Below are positions 1 through 13,715 of a stretch of 64,000 nt of DNA, piece after piece. The position numbers and the translations under genes were made by a program. The stretch is taken from contig WBMZ01002717.1 in assembly GCA_013400975.1 (NCBI GenBank), positions 62,001 to 126,000 of the forward strand, in the 5' to 3' direction. This DNA comes from Atrichornis clamosus. Lineage: Eukaryota > Chordata > Aves > Passeriformes > Menuridae. The notes beneath the pieces were generated by a model, which was not told where the DNA came from, did no database searches, and was given only the letters and a program-made list of their open reading frames with translations. Each line of letters starts with the position of its first letter. Position 1 is the stretch's first letter.

Positions 1-3000
1 GTGCTAGTTACTACACAAGAGATACAATTTAATGATGATTTGTAAAAGAGAGGCTTTTCATTTTATGGAAAACGTAGTAGTGGATAAAGAAAGAAGACCT
101 GTTTTCAAAAAGAGAGAAAGATCTTAAACAGTTATCAACCTGTGCCTAAGGAAAGAACTGGATTTCCAGTCCCCTCTCATTCCCAAACTGGCCATAACAG
201 TAATTTCAAAGTGCAATGAAAGAATTAAGTTCTCCTTAGCTGCCTCACTGTCTGCACAGCTGCAGCGTATCTCAGAGGAATATTTGGCTTCATGTGCTGT
301 AAACTCATGCTTTAGTTTCCCTGTCATAACTGTTACACTTCCACAGCAGAAGTTTAGACTTCTGTTTCTCTGCAATAAGTTCGCATGTTATTTTTCATCT
401 TCAGTTTGTTCAGTATCAAAGGCAAATCCGGGGGAAGACAACAACCACAGCTGCATTTGCTTGTGCAACAGCAAGCACGTCAGCCAGGGTTAGCTCACAG
501 AAAATCTCCTGGAGCTTGCAACCTACCATGGAAACTCGGGGTTGGGGACTATCTCCTGCCAAGTTTCTATAGTCACGTTTGTGGCTGATATTACTGAACT
601 TCTTGTCAATGAACTTCCAGAAAGGGGGAAATGACAGAAAGAGAAGTCAAAACTCTAAGAAACCCTCACCCCTCATCTGAGCCCAACTCATCACAAGTGT
701 CAGGCTGGGTGGAGCAGACAACTGACTTCTAAATGCTCCTGCAGTTCACATTTTTGTCACAGCTGTTACACTAGTGTGGGAGGCAAACTGCAACCTGCCC
801 AAGCTGGCTTTATTCTTACTCATTGGCAAGTCTCTGGAGAAACTGGAGTAATCCTAGAAGAATTAGAAACAAGCCACTACATGCATGATAATGTATTAAT
901 CAGAAGTAAAAGGAATGAATGATTTCATTTTGTTAGTTTGCAAGTTACCGGAACCAGTTCTTATGGTTAAGTTCTGCAATTTCTACACCATTCAAATTAA
1001 TGATAAAATTAATTTATGACTCCCTATATGCACACATCTACACTTGACAGAAGAGGATTTTTTTTTCCCAAATGATCTGTGCACAAGACTATTGAAGCTT
1101 CCCTTTAGTATCTGCTTTTCACTACGCCATCCACCAGCCAGTGTTATGCCAACGGAAAAAAAAAAGGAGAGGTTAAATTTTCCGTGCTGTGCAACAGCAC
1201 TGTCAAACAGGCCACAGAGCTCATAGCTGAGCAAAATATGGGCAAACAGACTAAAGGTATTCACAGAACAGCAAGTTATTTTGCTAGCGAATTTCCACAG
1301 GTCACTCAGTGTCAGCAAAGAGATAATGATGATTGTGATTACCACCACAACACACACCTGCTCACCCTGCACATAATTCCTGGTTTTGATGGACTGATAG
1401 CGGTGCTATCCAGAGATTTTTAGTCTGCCTTTATGCATTTAGGACACAGCAATACCGACAGAAGGCACTGCTCTTCACACTTAAGTGAACAAAAGCAGGC
1501 AGCCTGTTCAGCTGTTTCTAATGCTCAAACAGGGAAATGTTTATGTCCAGACCTGGGGCTCTTTTGTTGACAGTGAGAAGAGATAAATGAAAGGGACAGG
1601 AATTATATTTGAAGGTAGGCTCACAGGGGAGGGACAGAGAGCACCAGTCACACAAGCAGAACATGTTGATATAATGTGGGATATTATATCTAAATAGCCC
1701 TAGAAATCCCCAATTCCAGTTCTCTTAATACTGACCAAGGCTTCCTAAGGTAGAGAAACCTTTGTGCTTGAGTGTTAAGAGATCTGTCGTGGGCACAAGA
1801 CAGGTCTACTTCCAACGCCCACTCAGAACACTGCAGTTCCTTAGGAGGCACGGCTGAAGGAGCTACACAAGCACAGGAGGGTTTGTCCCAAAGAGGTTAC
1901 ACCATCTGACAGCTGGCTTGGAGTCTCTGAAATGACCCTGTGGTATCAAACCACTTTCTAGAAGAAAAACCTCTATGTCAAATTAAAAATCCCAGTCATC
2001 CCCCTCCCTTCTCCCTTCATGATTACACCAAGGTTATAATTAACCCAGGAAACTGATTAGAATATTGTTATTCCCTGCTACACAGTTGACTATTGTAGTA
2101 CAGATGGAATTATTTCCCCTGTATACTAAAACACCTAAACTGTAACCAGCTCAGGTGACAGCTGTGTGTTTGACTGGGTTAAATTTACAATGTCAACATA
2201 GATAACAGACATCCCATTGATAAAGACAGACCGAAATTCTGGGGCTTATGGGTATGGCTCATTAAAAAAAGATCTGCAAAGTCAAGGTCAGCACATTTGG
2301 GGAAAAAAGATCAAAGTAGAAAACACACAGATAGATGTATTTTTCCCATGCCTCACCAAAGAAAGCCTATACAATCTCACATAAAGTTTTTACAGAGAAT
2401 AAGGACAAGTAACTTTTCATAATTACACAAATATTGAAATTTCAGTTGACGAGAGTCATTTTGATGACTATACATTAAAAAGTGACTATATTCTAATAAA
2501 AAGTTTCTGTAATTTAAAACTTTCAACTATATACTCAGTGGTGCAGTCCCATGAAGATCCTGCAAAAAGTAGTACACAGTACAGCTCTGTACAGGCAGTA
2601 GCTCTGTGAGACAGAGTAATCTTAATCCAGACATGGGGAAAATTATTTCGTACAATGCTGATTTGGATTTGTGTACACAAATATGACTATTTAGGTTCTG
2701 GATATTTAGTTATTGCTGAAAACAAAGCACGTCTATAAAACACCAAGACAGTATTTTCTAGCTACAAGAGAGAAAAAAAAAAGTGAAATTAATTTTTTTC
2801 CTCTTTTTCTGCACAAATTATACCACACCCTGAAAATGAGACCCGGACTATTCTAAAACTGTCCAAAGAGGTAAGTAACTCCATACATTTTATCTTTATG
2901 TCTAAAGTTTTGATTGATCTCATATCACGGTGTAGAGTGCTCCTTATGCTTCCTGAAACAGAAGGAGCAACATGGCAGTATTTACAAAGTACTACTTTAA

Positions 3001-5286
3001 TCCAAGGATTTTAACAGACCTATGTTTTCAGTACACTCAATGGATAGAGAGACAGGAACCTCCTGTTAAGATTCAGATTATGCTTTCTTGAAGTAGTGTC
3101 TGCCATCATCCTCCTCCTCCATAGGGGAGTGTAAGGAAACTGGACTCCCTGGTCTAAAACCAACCTACATAAAATGCCTCTCCTTCACCACACCACTCCC
3201 TTCCAACTCACCTGATATATGTTTGCTTCCAGCCCACAGAAAAAAGTTTGGTTGTTTTTTCTCGATAACACTTATCTCATGGGTGTGAGGGGTGTTGTGT
3301 GTGCTCCTGTCAGCTTTTGCATTACTTTGCAAAGTGTAACTACCACACAGTTATCCAGGTTAATCAGCTGCAGGGAGTTAATAGCATAGTCAGCCATGGC
3401 GAGGGCTTGGAGAGATGTACTGCACCAAAAAAGTTCTTCAAGGTTAGTGTGAAAAAGCAGAATCACAATAAAATGAAATAATTATCTTTTTTAACTCTTA
3501 TCTTTTTGCAAACTCTGAGCAAATACTTTAGCATTTTTCAGATCAACTTCAATTTTTTCCTAGGTCAGAAAAGAGGCCAAGCAAAGTTCAGAAGGAACTA
3601 AAGTTCTGAAAGCTAAAATACCTTCACTCTTTAAACCTCAAAGAAAATTGTATAAAATTATGGCTATTAATTCAGGGACCAGCAAATATATAGCTCTGGG
3701 TAACCTTAAATACCAGCAGATATTTATTTATACTTGAGAAGTTCTACACCCATTTGGAATAAAGGCATTTCTGTGCTGGTTCAAGCTGACATGTTAATTT
3801 TGCCTCCAATTATCTTGTACATTGCAGTGAATGGATAAATACCCTGTGCTGTGAGCTAAGAGCCGTGTCAGGCACCTCCAGAAGAACAAGGCTATTTCCA
3901 GATGGTGCAAAGCACTCTTTCATGTCACCTGTAGTGCTGTGTGCTACCAGGATATTCCCAAGTTGCCATCAGGTACTTCATATGTCGGGTCTACCTCAGC
4001 CATAGTTACTACATGCTATTATTTGAGGGACATACCAAACCCAGGGGACCACTTAAATAAACACATTCTGCAGGTACAAAACTACCACAGCAAAGCAGCT
4101 CAGACATTTTTCAGTTGTGTGAAGGTTTTTGCCACCATGCAGAATAAATTAGTAGACAGAATAAGTAATCATGCTAAAATAGAAAAGCATTGACCAGAGA
4201 GCTGTATTTTTCATGTATTGTTTCCCAGTTTATAGAAGCAGTTTGTGACTTTTTTTGTCACATGAACAAAAGCCACGCATTTAAAAGGTGTGGCTTATAA
4301 GATCTTTGAAGTCAAGAGATTAAATTATCTCCAAAATAAAAACTTTTCTAGATTTCAAAGCATCACCAAGTTTCATTCTATTAAAAGGTAAATTACATAC
4401 ACTTCAGAAAAATGTTTGCTTAATAGCATGACAATAAGATCACTAGATCCTCCAGAGTGATCTGAGGTCTAAATTATACATGTATAAATATATATATTTT
4501 AAAGTTAATAAATATAAAAGGTCAGTGCGTTATGCAGTTAGAAAGAACCCCAAATCTAAAGCAACTAACTAAAGTTAAGGTCTCATTTTTGCTGAAACAG
4601 TCAATTTTAATTGACTTCTCCAAAATGGTTTTGTTTCACTTACATTCTGAAATATTTTTTTTTTAATATTTTTCCTACTGCTGCTCTTAGAGTGTTCTCT
4701 TCCCTCAAACAAATTCTGAAAGTAGTTTCAAGAGGAAACAGAGTGATTGGACACTGACTGATTGGCCTCAAGCGACTAAAAGGGGTTGTGCTAGTTTTCA
4801 CTGGCACGGAGCAGGGAGGAGGTCTTCTCTAAGTAACTGGAAAACCTGCTGAGTAGGATGACCTTCTTTTTATACTGCATAATGTTCTGGGCATGGGCCA
4901 GCTTTTTCCATAGACAGTTATTCATCTGCTTAACTTGAGTGCATTAAAATTCCTTGCTTCCCTATCACCAATTTCCTTGCTCTTGCACCTACATTGTGAC
5001 CAGAGAGCATCACAAAATCAGGTAAAGAAGTCATTGCTTCAAGTGCTTCTTGGTGGTTTGAATGAGACCCACACATCTTCCAAGCAGCAGCAAATCAGCC
5101 ACAGAATGAAACCATCAATCCATCAGTCATGGATTGATACTGCCACTAACTAAAAGCAGACAGAATAAAAAAGTTCAGAATTAAAAGAGATTAGGCACAT
5201 TTATAATATTTTCCAAAAGTGTAGAAAACACTCCCTTCCCTTCTGCAGCCCCCTCGAGGAAGCACATACCATGCCCTCCTTGAAAG
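1..5286. other. Unique noncoding DNA, no gene seen
   Basis: AT-rich, CpG-poor sequence with no recognisable protein family in any frame. Open frames are short, overlap on both strands and lack coding character. Visible small items are a (TCC)4 run at 3,109-3,120, an AT palindrome at 4,486-4,499 and a short inverted repeat at 1,668-1,690 (8-bp arms around 7 bases). A strong plus-strand splice-donor-like site at 2,871 is described among the findings. I see no interspersed repeat. Very old repeats could be missed without a database search. Confidence 0.7.
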
Positions 5287-5350
5287 CCCCAGACAAAGAA
5301 GTTAACACAGTCAATCTACCCCAGACAAAGAAGTTAACACAGTCAATCTA
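5287..5350. repeat. Perfect 32-bp tandem duplication
   Basis: Two head-to-tail copies, 5,287-5,318 and 5,319-5,350, are identical over all 32 bases (each begins ccccagacaaagaag and ends gtcaatcta). Surrounding sequence is not repeated. The perfect identity suggests a recent replication-slippage or repair duplication, and such a locus could be polymorphic in copy number. An assembly error at this spot is the main alternative. Confidence 0.95.
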
Positions 5351-8329
5351 ACACTAGCCCGAAGTGCTGCTCCTCTCCCAGAATTAAGCAGAATCGACAG
5401 AAGCACAGAGGTTATTTCCTGTGTAAAATCCTCAACACAGCATGTCTGACTTTAAGGTCTAACCACTTCTTTGTTCCTCAGTCTTTTTAGTACAGCTGCA
5501 GGACCTTAGAAGGGTTCAGGTTGACTCAGCCAAGATACTTTTGGCATGGGCTAGTTCTCAGCACCAGCAGAGGTGCAGGGTGGTGTGGGTGTCAGCACTG
5601 AGCCATTTCCCACTCATGCCAACAGCTTCTACTGAGCCCTGCACTGCTCCTCAGCTCCTTCAGACATGCCAGTGCAGACCACAGGTGTCACTTGTGCAGC
5701 AGGGTAGTGCTGCTCAGCCCAGATGTTAACAGATCCCTTGCTCATGCTTGAAATAACCTTCCTAAAGGTTCTGAGATTGATCAGCTGGAAAAAGAAAGAG
5801 AAGCAATACAGGAAGACGCTTTTTTCTAACATTCTTCTCTTCAGATATTCCTTCCCCAAATATAAATAGTCAGTACTCTAAAGTTCACAACTCTTGTACA
5901 GCTGTACACTCAAAAGTATCCCTTGCTGAGCACTTAGGGCATCCTGACCTTTTTCATGTCTGCTCTGAGATGAAAGTCATAAACAACACCAAACCAAATG
6001 TTGTTATTGCAGCTTTCTCAGTTCTGAGGAACCACTACTTTAACCGAGTTTTCAGCTTCAGTTTCTAAATGAAATTTTACTGAGGTCACCCGCTTTATCT
6101 GTCAAGCTTTCTCATCTTCAATCCTACATAAATATGTCCTAATAGTATAATTTTCAGAAGAAAGGAAGATGAATTAACATAGAAGCTTTTCTTTCTGAGG
6201 TCTTTCCAAACAGATATTGTATTGTCCTTGGTAATAATGAATGAGACCCACTCTGACCAACTTTGAATACTGGGATACTTCAGGTACAGGACATACAGGA
6301 TGCTGCTGCACACCAGCACTCTATTCCTAGTCACTTCTAGAAAAAGCAGATCTCTGTTTCTGGAAAGTATTACCATTTCCCAAACATAACTAACACATAA
6401 GTTTTCCATTAGGAATTATGTGAAACAAAAAGACCACTTGTGTCAATTATTACATGCTAAAAAGTAAAACCTCAGACCAATGCACTGGTTAGGGAACAAA
6501 GTGGGAAGTAACAGACCCTCCTCTACCAGGTAGCCCATCAACTATTTGATTCAAATTGTGTGCTTCTTTCTTAGAAAAAAAAATTATTAACTCGTGAATA
6601 CTCTGAAATGTGCTTTTTGCATCCACAGGCAAAAAACCAAATATTTTGTTCACAAAATTTAAAAAAAAATCCAGCTCAGTAAATGTTCCTTAAGTCAATC
6701 CTTAAATGCTAGTGAGCACACATCTCTCTGTTCCCAAGGCATTCTGAAAACCTTTGTGCACCTTCAAGGGAAAAATCTCTATCCCAATGTGGTTTTGGGA
6801 TACACCTTGGTTCCAATCATTGGCACAGATGATCCTTTAATAACTACCAAAGTTTCATCTTCCAGATTTTTCTTTATACTGATAAATCCCCCAGAATATT
6901 CATGTTGCTTTTCTTGATTTGGAGCAATTAGAGTACAAGGCCACGTATGTGCTTTTCCTCTTCCTCTGGCACATGTAGATGCATGAGAACTCCTGTGGAT
7001 GATGATTTTAGTACTCTTAATATAACCACACAATGATGATAACAAGCATCCTCTGTCGTTGGAGTTGTTAAAATTCAGAGAGCTGAACTCTTCCAAGGTG
7101 GCTGCAGGAGATGCCTGCTGAATACACTGTTCTTTGTACACTTAAACAGATGTTCATCCTGCTTATTCATTTTAATCTGCTAAAAGTATCTTAGCTAGAA
7201 ATGTCTTAAGAACAATTTTATCAGCTTAACTGTACAGTAAGGAATAGAACCTGGGACATGATTAGAGCACAAAGAATTATAAAAGCCTTGAACATGTGCC
7301 ACATGTAAATTGGCATTAAGCCGACACAAAAAACAACCCTTTTTCTTTTCAGGAGGATGCATCTTCATAGAATTACAACATGTAAGTTAATAGCTCTTAT
7401 AAATCTTCAGTAAGAATATAAAAAACATCATGAAACTTAATGAGACTTAACTATGATGAAAATCTTAATTCATCTTATTCCAACCAGGGATTTTCAGGGA
7501 TATTTTATGGCGGTGTTTTTAAAGCTGTTTTCTAATGAACAAGAGATTTTCTCTCAAAGTGTCTCCTTAGGTTGCCCTATGAAATAAGTTGTCCAGCAGT
7601 GAAACACCCCTTGCAGTCTAGAGTTCTACATGTCACAAATAGAAGCAGACAGCTGCTTTGATTTACCTTCTTATAGTCAGCTGTCTTGCCCCCCATTTAA
7701 TGCAGAGACTATTAAGAAGATGAGGTAAATAGATTCAATTTGCTATGTGCCAATCAATATTACAGAATCAGTGTATTTTTTGTGATCATAAATAGAAAAC
7801 AGCACAAGATAATTGCAAAACTACATATCACAAATGACTACAAATCTGCTTTAACTATCTCCATTTTTCTTTATTTCACAATGGCTTTAGTAACCTTCAC
7901 ACTCATCTCACTGAACCATAAAACCTGATTAGGGGCCCTAAATGACTGGAATGTTCCTGGGAGCTGATTACATGCATTTTGCTTACGGCTTATCATGTCT
8001 TATCTACTGATAATGTCTTCTTCATCTCCCTTCTTCAGAACATCAGCTGTGGGATGTGGGAAATACTCCACTGGTTTTATCTAAGACATAAATGGACTGA
8101 ATCTTCACTGATAATTCTCTATGGTCTAAGGAAATGACAGTTCTTTGCCAGTTTCCCCATCCTGAGCCTTTGTGTTTATAAGGCAGACACTGTAGATTCC
8201 ACTGATGGATACTTATTTGGGTTTAAACATAGCTTGACATATTTTTTTCAGGATCTTTTTAAAAAAGATTTTTCATAGCTTTAAATATGTAGTTTTAAAC
8301 TGGACTTTTCCACAGTAGTATCACCGAAG
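5351..8329. other. Unique noncoding DNA, no gene seen
   Basis: Ordinary AT-rich sequence without a recognisable gene or interspersed repeat. The longest open frames (104 codons at 6,095-6,409 and 120 codons at 6,779-7,141, both minus strand) resemble no family I know and lack convincing splice context. At 5,574-5,583 there is a CCAGCAGAGG core like the middle of a CTCF site, but the following bases depart from the consensus. Confidence 0.65.
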
Positions 8330-8430
8330 CCAACAACAAAACCTCCAAACAAAACAAAAAAACCTAACAAAAACAAAGTAACAACCACACACACACAATC
8401 CCAGTAAAATTAAACCAAGCAAAAAAAGCA
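8330..8430. repeat. A/C-rich simple sequence with (CA)6
   Basis: About 100 bases made almost only of A and C on the plus strand, with CAAA/CAAAA-type words and a pure (CA)6 stretch at 8,386-8,397. This is low-complexity DNA. It could be a decayed poly(A)-derived microsatellite, but no retroelement body is visible next to it. Confidence 0.85.
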
Positions 8431-9238
8431 CTTGAGTTATATCAAGCTCAACACTTCAACTCTATGAGGCACAAAGATGTAAAAATTAAATCGCTGACAG
8501 GAAAGATTGATCCTCCCAGCTGTACAGTTTTCCAGGAAGAGTGGCAGATCAACATTTTTTTCCCCACAAGTGGAGAGGGAACAGAAAGTGTACAACAGGT
8601 GCACTTTATAACTGCAAATTTCTTGCACAGCTGATGGACAGCACTCTCCATTGCATCAGTTTTTGGACAGGAATTCAAAGTAGATTGGATAAGAATAAAA
8701 ACTGGCAAGCACTAATTACTTGTTCACTGGTTGGGGGTTTTTTAATGAATTCAGTAACAAATTGAAGCAGACCAAGGATTTCTCATTTCTGTGTCACAAT
8801 ACACTAGGAAAGAGCCTCAGGAACATGGTGGGAAAAGTTTCTTTACAATGAAATCTTATCATGCCCAGCTGTACAAAACAGTTACAGAATTAACCTGCAA
8901 AAGTGTATAGATGCCTCAGGAACGACATCTGCCTTTCCAGATCCTCTACCTACATATCTCTTTTGGTAATAACAATAATATACAGAAATAAAATAAGGTT
9001 ATAGATATTTATTTGTAAAGAAGATTTTTATATATAAATGTATAGGGAATTTTTTAAAAAGAGTTTCTAATGATCTCAATCCCTCTCAACACATGAAAAG
9101 CCAATTTAAATCATCTGGCTTCATTTTGCCCCTGCTAACAGAAGTCTTAAGCACATGATTATTCATATCTGATTTAAGTAATAAAGCTAACAACCACAGA
9201 AGATGTGACTCTGCCCATACTACAGACCAAAAACTTAC

Positions 9239-9376
9239 CTACAATATATTGACTACTCCCACCACTTACAGATAAACTTTTTAAAGCCTGCATGATTAGA
9301 GGTTCAAAGCCTGTTTTGAACATCATAATCCCATGAATGGTATATTTTTCTGAATTAGTTGTATACATACAAAGCA
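9239..9376 (-). other. Exon-like segment (candidate only)
   Basis: On the minus strand this 138-base stretch is preceded by a T-rich tract ending in TTTGTCAG and followed by TAG|GTAAGTTTT, a near-consensus donor. One frame is open throughout. Both borders fall at the same codon phase (1-1), so the segment could be included or skipped without a frameshift. The predicted peptide, about 45 residues, matches no family I recognise. In AT-rich DNA a frame this long is open by chance fairly often, so the case rests on the donor and the matching phases. It could equally be a noncoding exon or chance. Confidence 0.15.
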
Positions 9377-12300
9377 CTGACAAATCAAACCAATCAGAGA
9401 ATGAATGATTTTGTTAGTGCTTGCATAACTAATTATTCGGTATCTTGTATCCCAATAATTGAGTCATTTTTAACACATTATCTAATGTTCTGTCATCTCA
9501 TTTGTCCTGAAATATAAATATTTTGTCTATTTTAATGTAGTAAACCTAATATAGATAGCAAAGCAGTTTAGGATTATAGGTACTCAATAGTTGATCATTC
9601 CTTATTAGTTTATTCTTCATCTAAGTTCTAATTTTAAAGAGGCATAACCAAACTAAAATAAAAATATGAAAATCAGTAATTTTTTTCAACCATACCATAG
9701 TTTTGAAACTAAAAATGTTTCCTCTGATATTTTCTTAAGGTTACTTTTTACCAAAAAAGTGACTGGAACATTATGGGATTGCCAGGAGGCAGGAGGAAAT
9801 GGTAGAGGGATCACTACTAGTGTGAAACTCCTGGGTATCAAGATGACACTTAGGGAAAATAGGTGGGTTTCTAAGGGAACTGTGTTTGCAAAGCTGGCCA
9901 AGCACGAACACCTCCAGAGCCACTCAGACACACCAACTCCAGTAGCACCACCTGCACTGAGATCTGTGCCTTCAATGGCTTTTAATATTTTTCAGTAATC
10001 ATTTAATCACAAAAAGCTTGGGCAGTGAGTTAACCTAGTTGAAATCATCTTTTCATTAATGTAATCTTCCCCTCATCCTTCAACACAGAAACACTTTCAT
10101 GTCAGAAAATGACTGTCCAAGTATCGCCCTCGGAATAATTCCTCTCAGGATGAACAGAGTGTTACTGCATTTGACTGTGAAATACAACAATATTCCTGTT
10201 CTGCTGCTTTCTCCATATTCCTGAGGCACTCCCTGGCAGGGATAATGGATCTCTACTGAAAGCAACAAATTCAGGCAAGTCGGGATGGCATTAAGTGGAC
10301 CAACAAACTAGCGTTAGCCCTGCTGGGGAAGATATCCCAGCACTGTTTGTGACAATAGGGAGGAAAGGAAAGGGGAAAAGAAATCATTAGCTCTGTGAAC
10401 TTTAATTAGACATATTTTAATTTTTTAGACATTAAAGAATAAGTCCTGAAGGTATTCTTGGTAAGGAAGTGGATACACACTGCAAAGCAATACACTCAAT
10501 GCAACAACTCTTAGGTGCTCACTTTACAAGCAGAGAAGACACCTACAAAAGAGAAAAATTATCTTCAATTGTCAATTCTTTTGAATGTTTACTGTAATGG
10601 CAAAGATTATTTCAGGCCCTCTCTTTCAACAGCCACAGAAGGATGCAACTTCCTAAGTTTCTGTGGTTCCCCATGACAATACAGCCACGCTTCCTTTCAC
10701 CACTTCCTCCAGAGGCAACCCAAGCCAGCTTTTGTGGTTACGAACTCAAAAATGCAGAAACACAGGGTGAGAGATGACAGGAGGATGAAGGGGTGAGAGG
10801 AACATAGGATAGAGAGGAATTACAAGCAAAAGAGAAGTCCAAGTTGATATTTTTAACACATGTACTGCGGAAAGGGTAGTTGAAGTGATGTTTTTAAGTT
10901 TATATTTTTTGAATGCTTATGACTTACAACAGTCTTCAACACTGCAGACAATCATATAACACACAAGACTTTCTACACTTGGATGGGATACAAATCTTTC
11001 CAAGATCCTCATAAAAACATGAAGAATTTAAATTATTGCATCATACATCTACTATAGACTTTAGATTTTTATGCATTTATAGTTTTTTAACTGTCTATTG
11101 CAGAGGTCATTAACATTTCTGCTAAAAATTCCACTACTTAGCATTCATGGAACCAGTGTACATTAAGCAAAAGCTGATGAACAAGAATAAAGTTATTAAA
11201 TGTTTAGCAATCCCTCCTTTTTGAGCAATTAAATTGCTAGCACCTGCATGCTTTTGTATCTAATTAAATATCCTAAAATACCTTTCCTACTGATGTAATT
11301 TAGCTGTTTCCTAGAACATTTAAAAGTTGCTGGAATTGTTTAAGTGTTAACATGCTATTCAACAGCTGAATGACAGATGAGTCAGGGAGAGCAGTCTGTT
11401 TACTTTACACAGCTTCCAACATTATCAACTTATGTTAGAAATAATAAATGGCTTATATGGTTCTCTAGTTTGTAAAAATTATACTAATTTATGAATTTCC
11501 AAAGATATGTTACAATAAGCAGTGTATTCTTTTTCTGAGGTCCCTCACCTATCTGTGGATTACTGGCATTTATTTACATTTATTTGTCCTAGCTTCTGTG
11601 GCCACAAGTGTAATATTGATATACTCCCACATAAGGATGCTCATTGAAAAATCTGGTTTCATAAGTGTGTTTACATTTTAAAATTAAGATGGGCATGTTA
11701 AGACCTACTGCTTTTTTTCACACTCCACTCCCACACATCCCACATCATTCCCATTGATTAAAACTCAGCTGCTTCAATCCTGCCTATCCAAAACACTTCA
11801 TTAGGGGCAGCAGCCATATACTCCTTAGGCAGGTCTCTACATCCTTTAATTTCTTGCAAACTTTTAAACCACAAGCCCTGTGGGACAGGGACAGGTATTT
11901 GCCACGTATTCCTCAGGCCAGGCTGAGGCTTTTTGACACTGTGGCAATATTGGACCACACACTATGACAATCAGCAGCACAGCCCTCTTGACTCCTCACT
12001 CAAGGCTGGGGATCCCAAACCTGCAATTAATATGCTTCCAAAAGTAAAAAATGGCACATCTTAGGCTCATTCATCTGTTTCCAACATCATGAATAGCAGT
12101 AATGTAGGGCACATTTTTTGCCTTCCTGTTTCTCTTTCCTCAATCCCTTGTAGAAAAACAGAAATTAAAATCTAGAATTTCACTTACTTACAAGATCCTT
12201 TATTCTTTTATTTGTCTTGTCAGACTTAGTGCATCTATACAATTCCCCTAGTAGATTAAGAAGCCTCAGAGGCTATTGCTCAGATTAAGCAGTAGCTCTT

Positions 12301-13700
12301 ACTGTAATCTTCTTATTCTCAATGTTTCCATCTTCTGCTCTATCCACATGATTAAACAATAAGTATATTTATCTTTCAGTACATCTGTCAGTTCAGAACC
12401 CATCACTCAGCCTACTTCTGACACAGCCCATTGCAATGAGACTTGGTCTTCATATAGAGTGTGCATTTAGCCCAATTTTCAAGCATTCTATGAAATTGTC
12501 TTATTCAGTGATGCCTATGTTATTTCATATGCTGCTTGTAAAAAGCAACAACTTTTGCTGCCATTTTTGTGCCATCTCTCAGTACAAAAGGTCTTTAATG
12601 AGGTACCAGGCAGTCACATTACTTAAATTACACGCGATGCTATGTGGGTCTAAACAGAATATGCTACCTTAAAAAAATTGTATCGATCTTTTTCTGGAGT
12701 ATAATGTGACCATTAATTTTAACACAATTTGCTGCCATGGGAAATAGGCATGATCCCACTCATAAGCTTTCAATAGGTTCCAAAGAAAGGCTAGACTGAT
12801 GGAACATTATTACAAATTCTACTGAAAGACAGTTCAGCACCTTAGATAATGAAGAAAATATAATACTCAGTGTAATGCATTTCTATTTTCACCCTTTATG
12901 GCTGAATCCTCAGCAGCTGGTTCAGACAGTTAAATAAGGACTAATGCAAAGAGACATACTTAGGAAAGATTTTGTCTCAGTAGGCTAAGAAGAATGTTGT
13001 GTTTCTCTTGGAACATATCTGACAACAGTAAAGATTTCCTGTTATTAGCCAATAATTGAGAATATTTTATATTGTGCAGGCTCATTAAAATATTAAAACA
13101 AACATGATATATTAATTCTAACGTGCTAGAATCCTAACATTTGCAGCAGCTTAAATAACGTTCTTCTGGTCAAATTACACCAAATTCAGGCCTAGTCCTC
13201 CAGGGTGTGGAGGGGTTCTTTTGACCTGATGGTTGGGATTAGGTTGCCAATAAATAAAAGCCTGATCTTTTGATGAGAGAACCCAAATATATTTGTTACA
13301 GCAAATAAAGCTTCAGTAAGAAGCATCTGACTACAAGACATTGTTCTGCTGGCTCTGAAAAGGCTTCATCCCTCCTTTGCTGTCAGTGGCTGAGTAAAGC
13401 CAGGAGATGGGCAGCACTTTCCAAAAGAGGGAATGAAGGGAGTGGGAGAAAAACTCAGAACAGAAGGAAAACCAAAACCAGACCTTAATGCTTGGATCTG
13501 TTGGACACCATTAATTTAGTACTTGACTAAATTAGCTGAACATTACCTGAAGCAGAAACAGCAGCTTCTGTTATCAAGAGTTGTGCCAGGATAGTGCATA
13601 AACTCTCCTGTGCAGAAAATAGCTGTACCAATGAACCCAGCCAGAAATTACTAGAACTACAACCAGAGTTCCTGTTTTGGGAAGGGGGGAAGGAAGGCAT

Positions 13701-13715
13701 TATTTGCATGCAAAA
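13701..13715. promoter_or_regulatory. Palindromic octamer-like motif
   Basis: The sequence TATTTGCATGCAAAA contains a perfect ATTTGCAT octamer (13,702-13,709) overlapping an inverted near-octamer, around the 10-base palindrome TTGCATGCAA. POU-family factors bind such octamers, sometimes as dimers. There is no other evidence of function here. Confidence 0.15.

Noticed and set aside
3196..3212. TCCCTTCCAACTCACC as a CR1 end
   Set aside because: Only about 12 bases match and neither the upstream block nor the tail repeat is present.
5574..5587. Possible CTCF site (CCAGCAGAGG core)
   Set aside because: The core matches, but the following TGCA departs from the GGC expected at the key positions.
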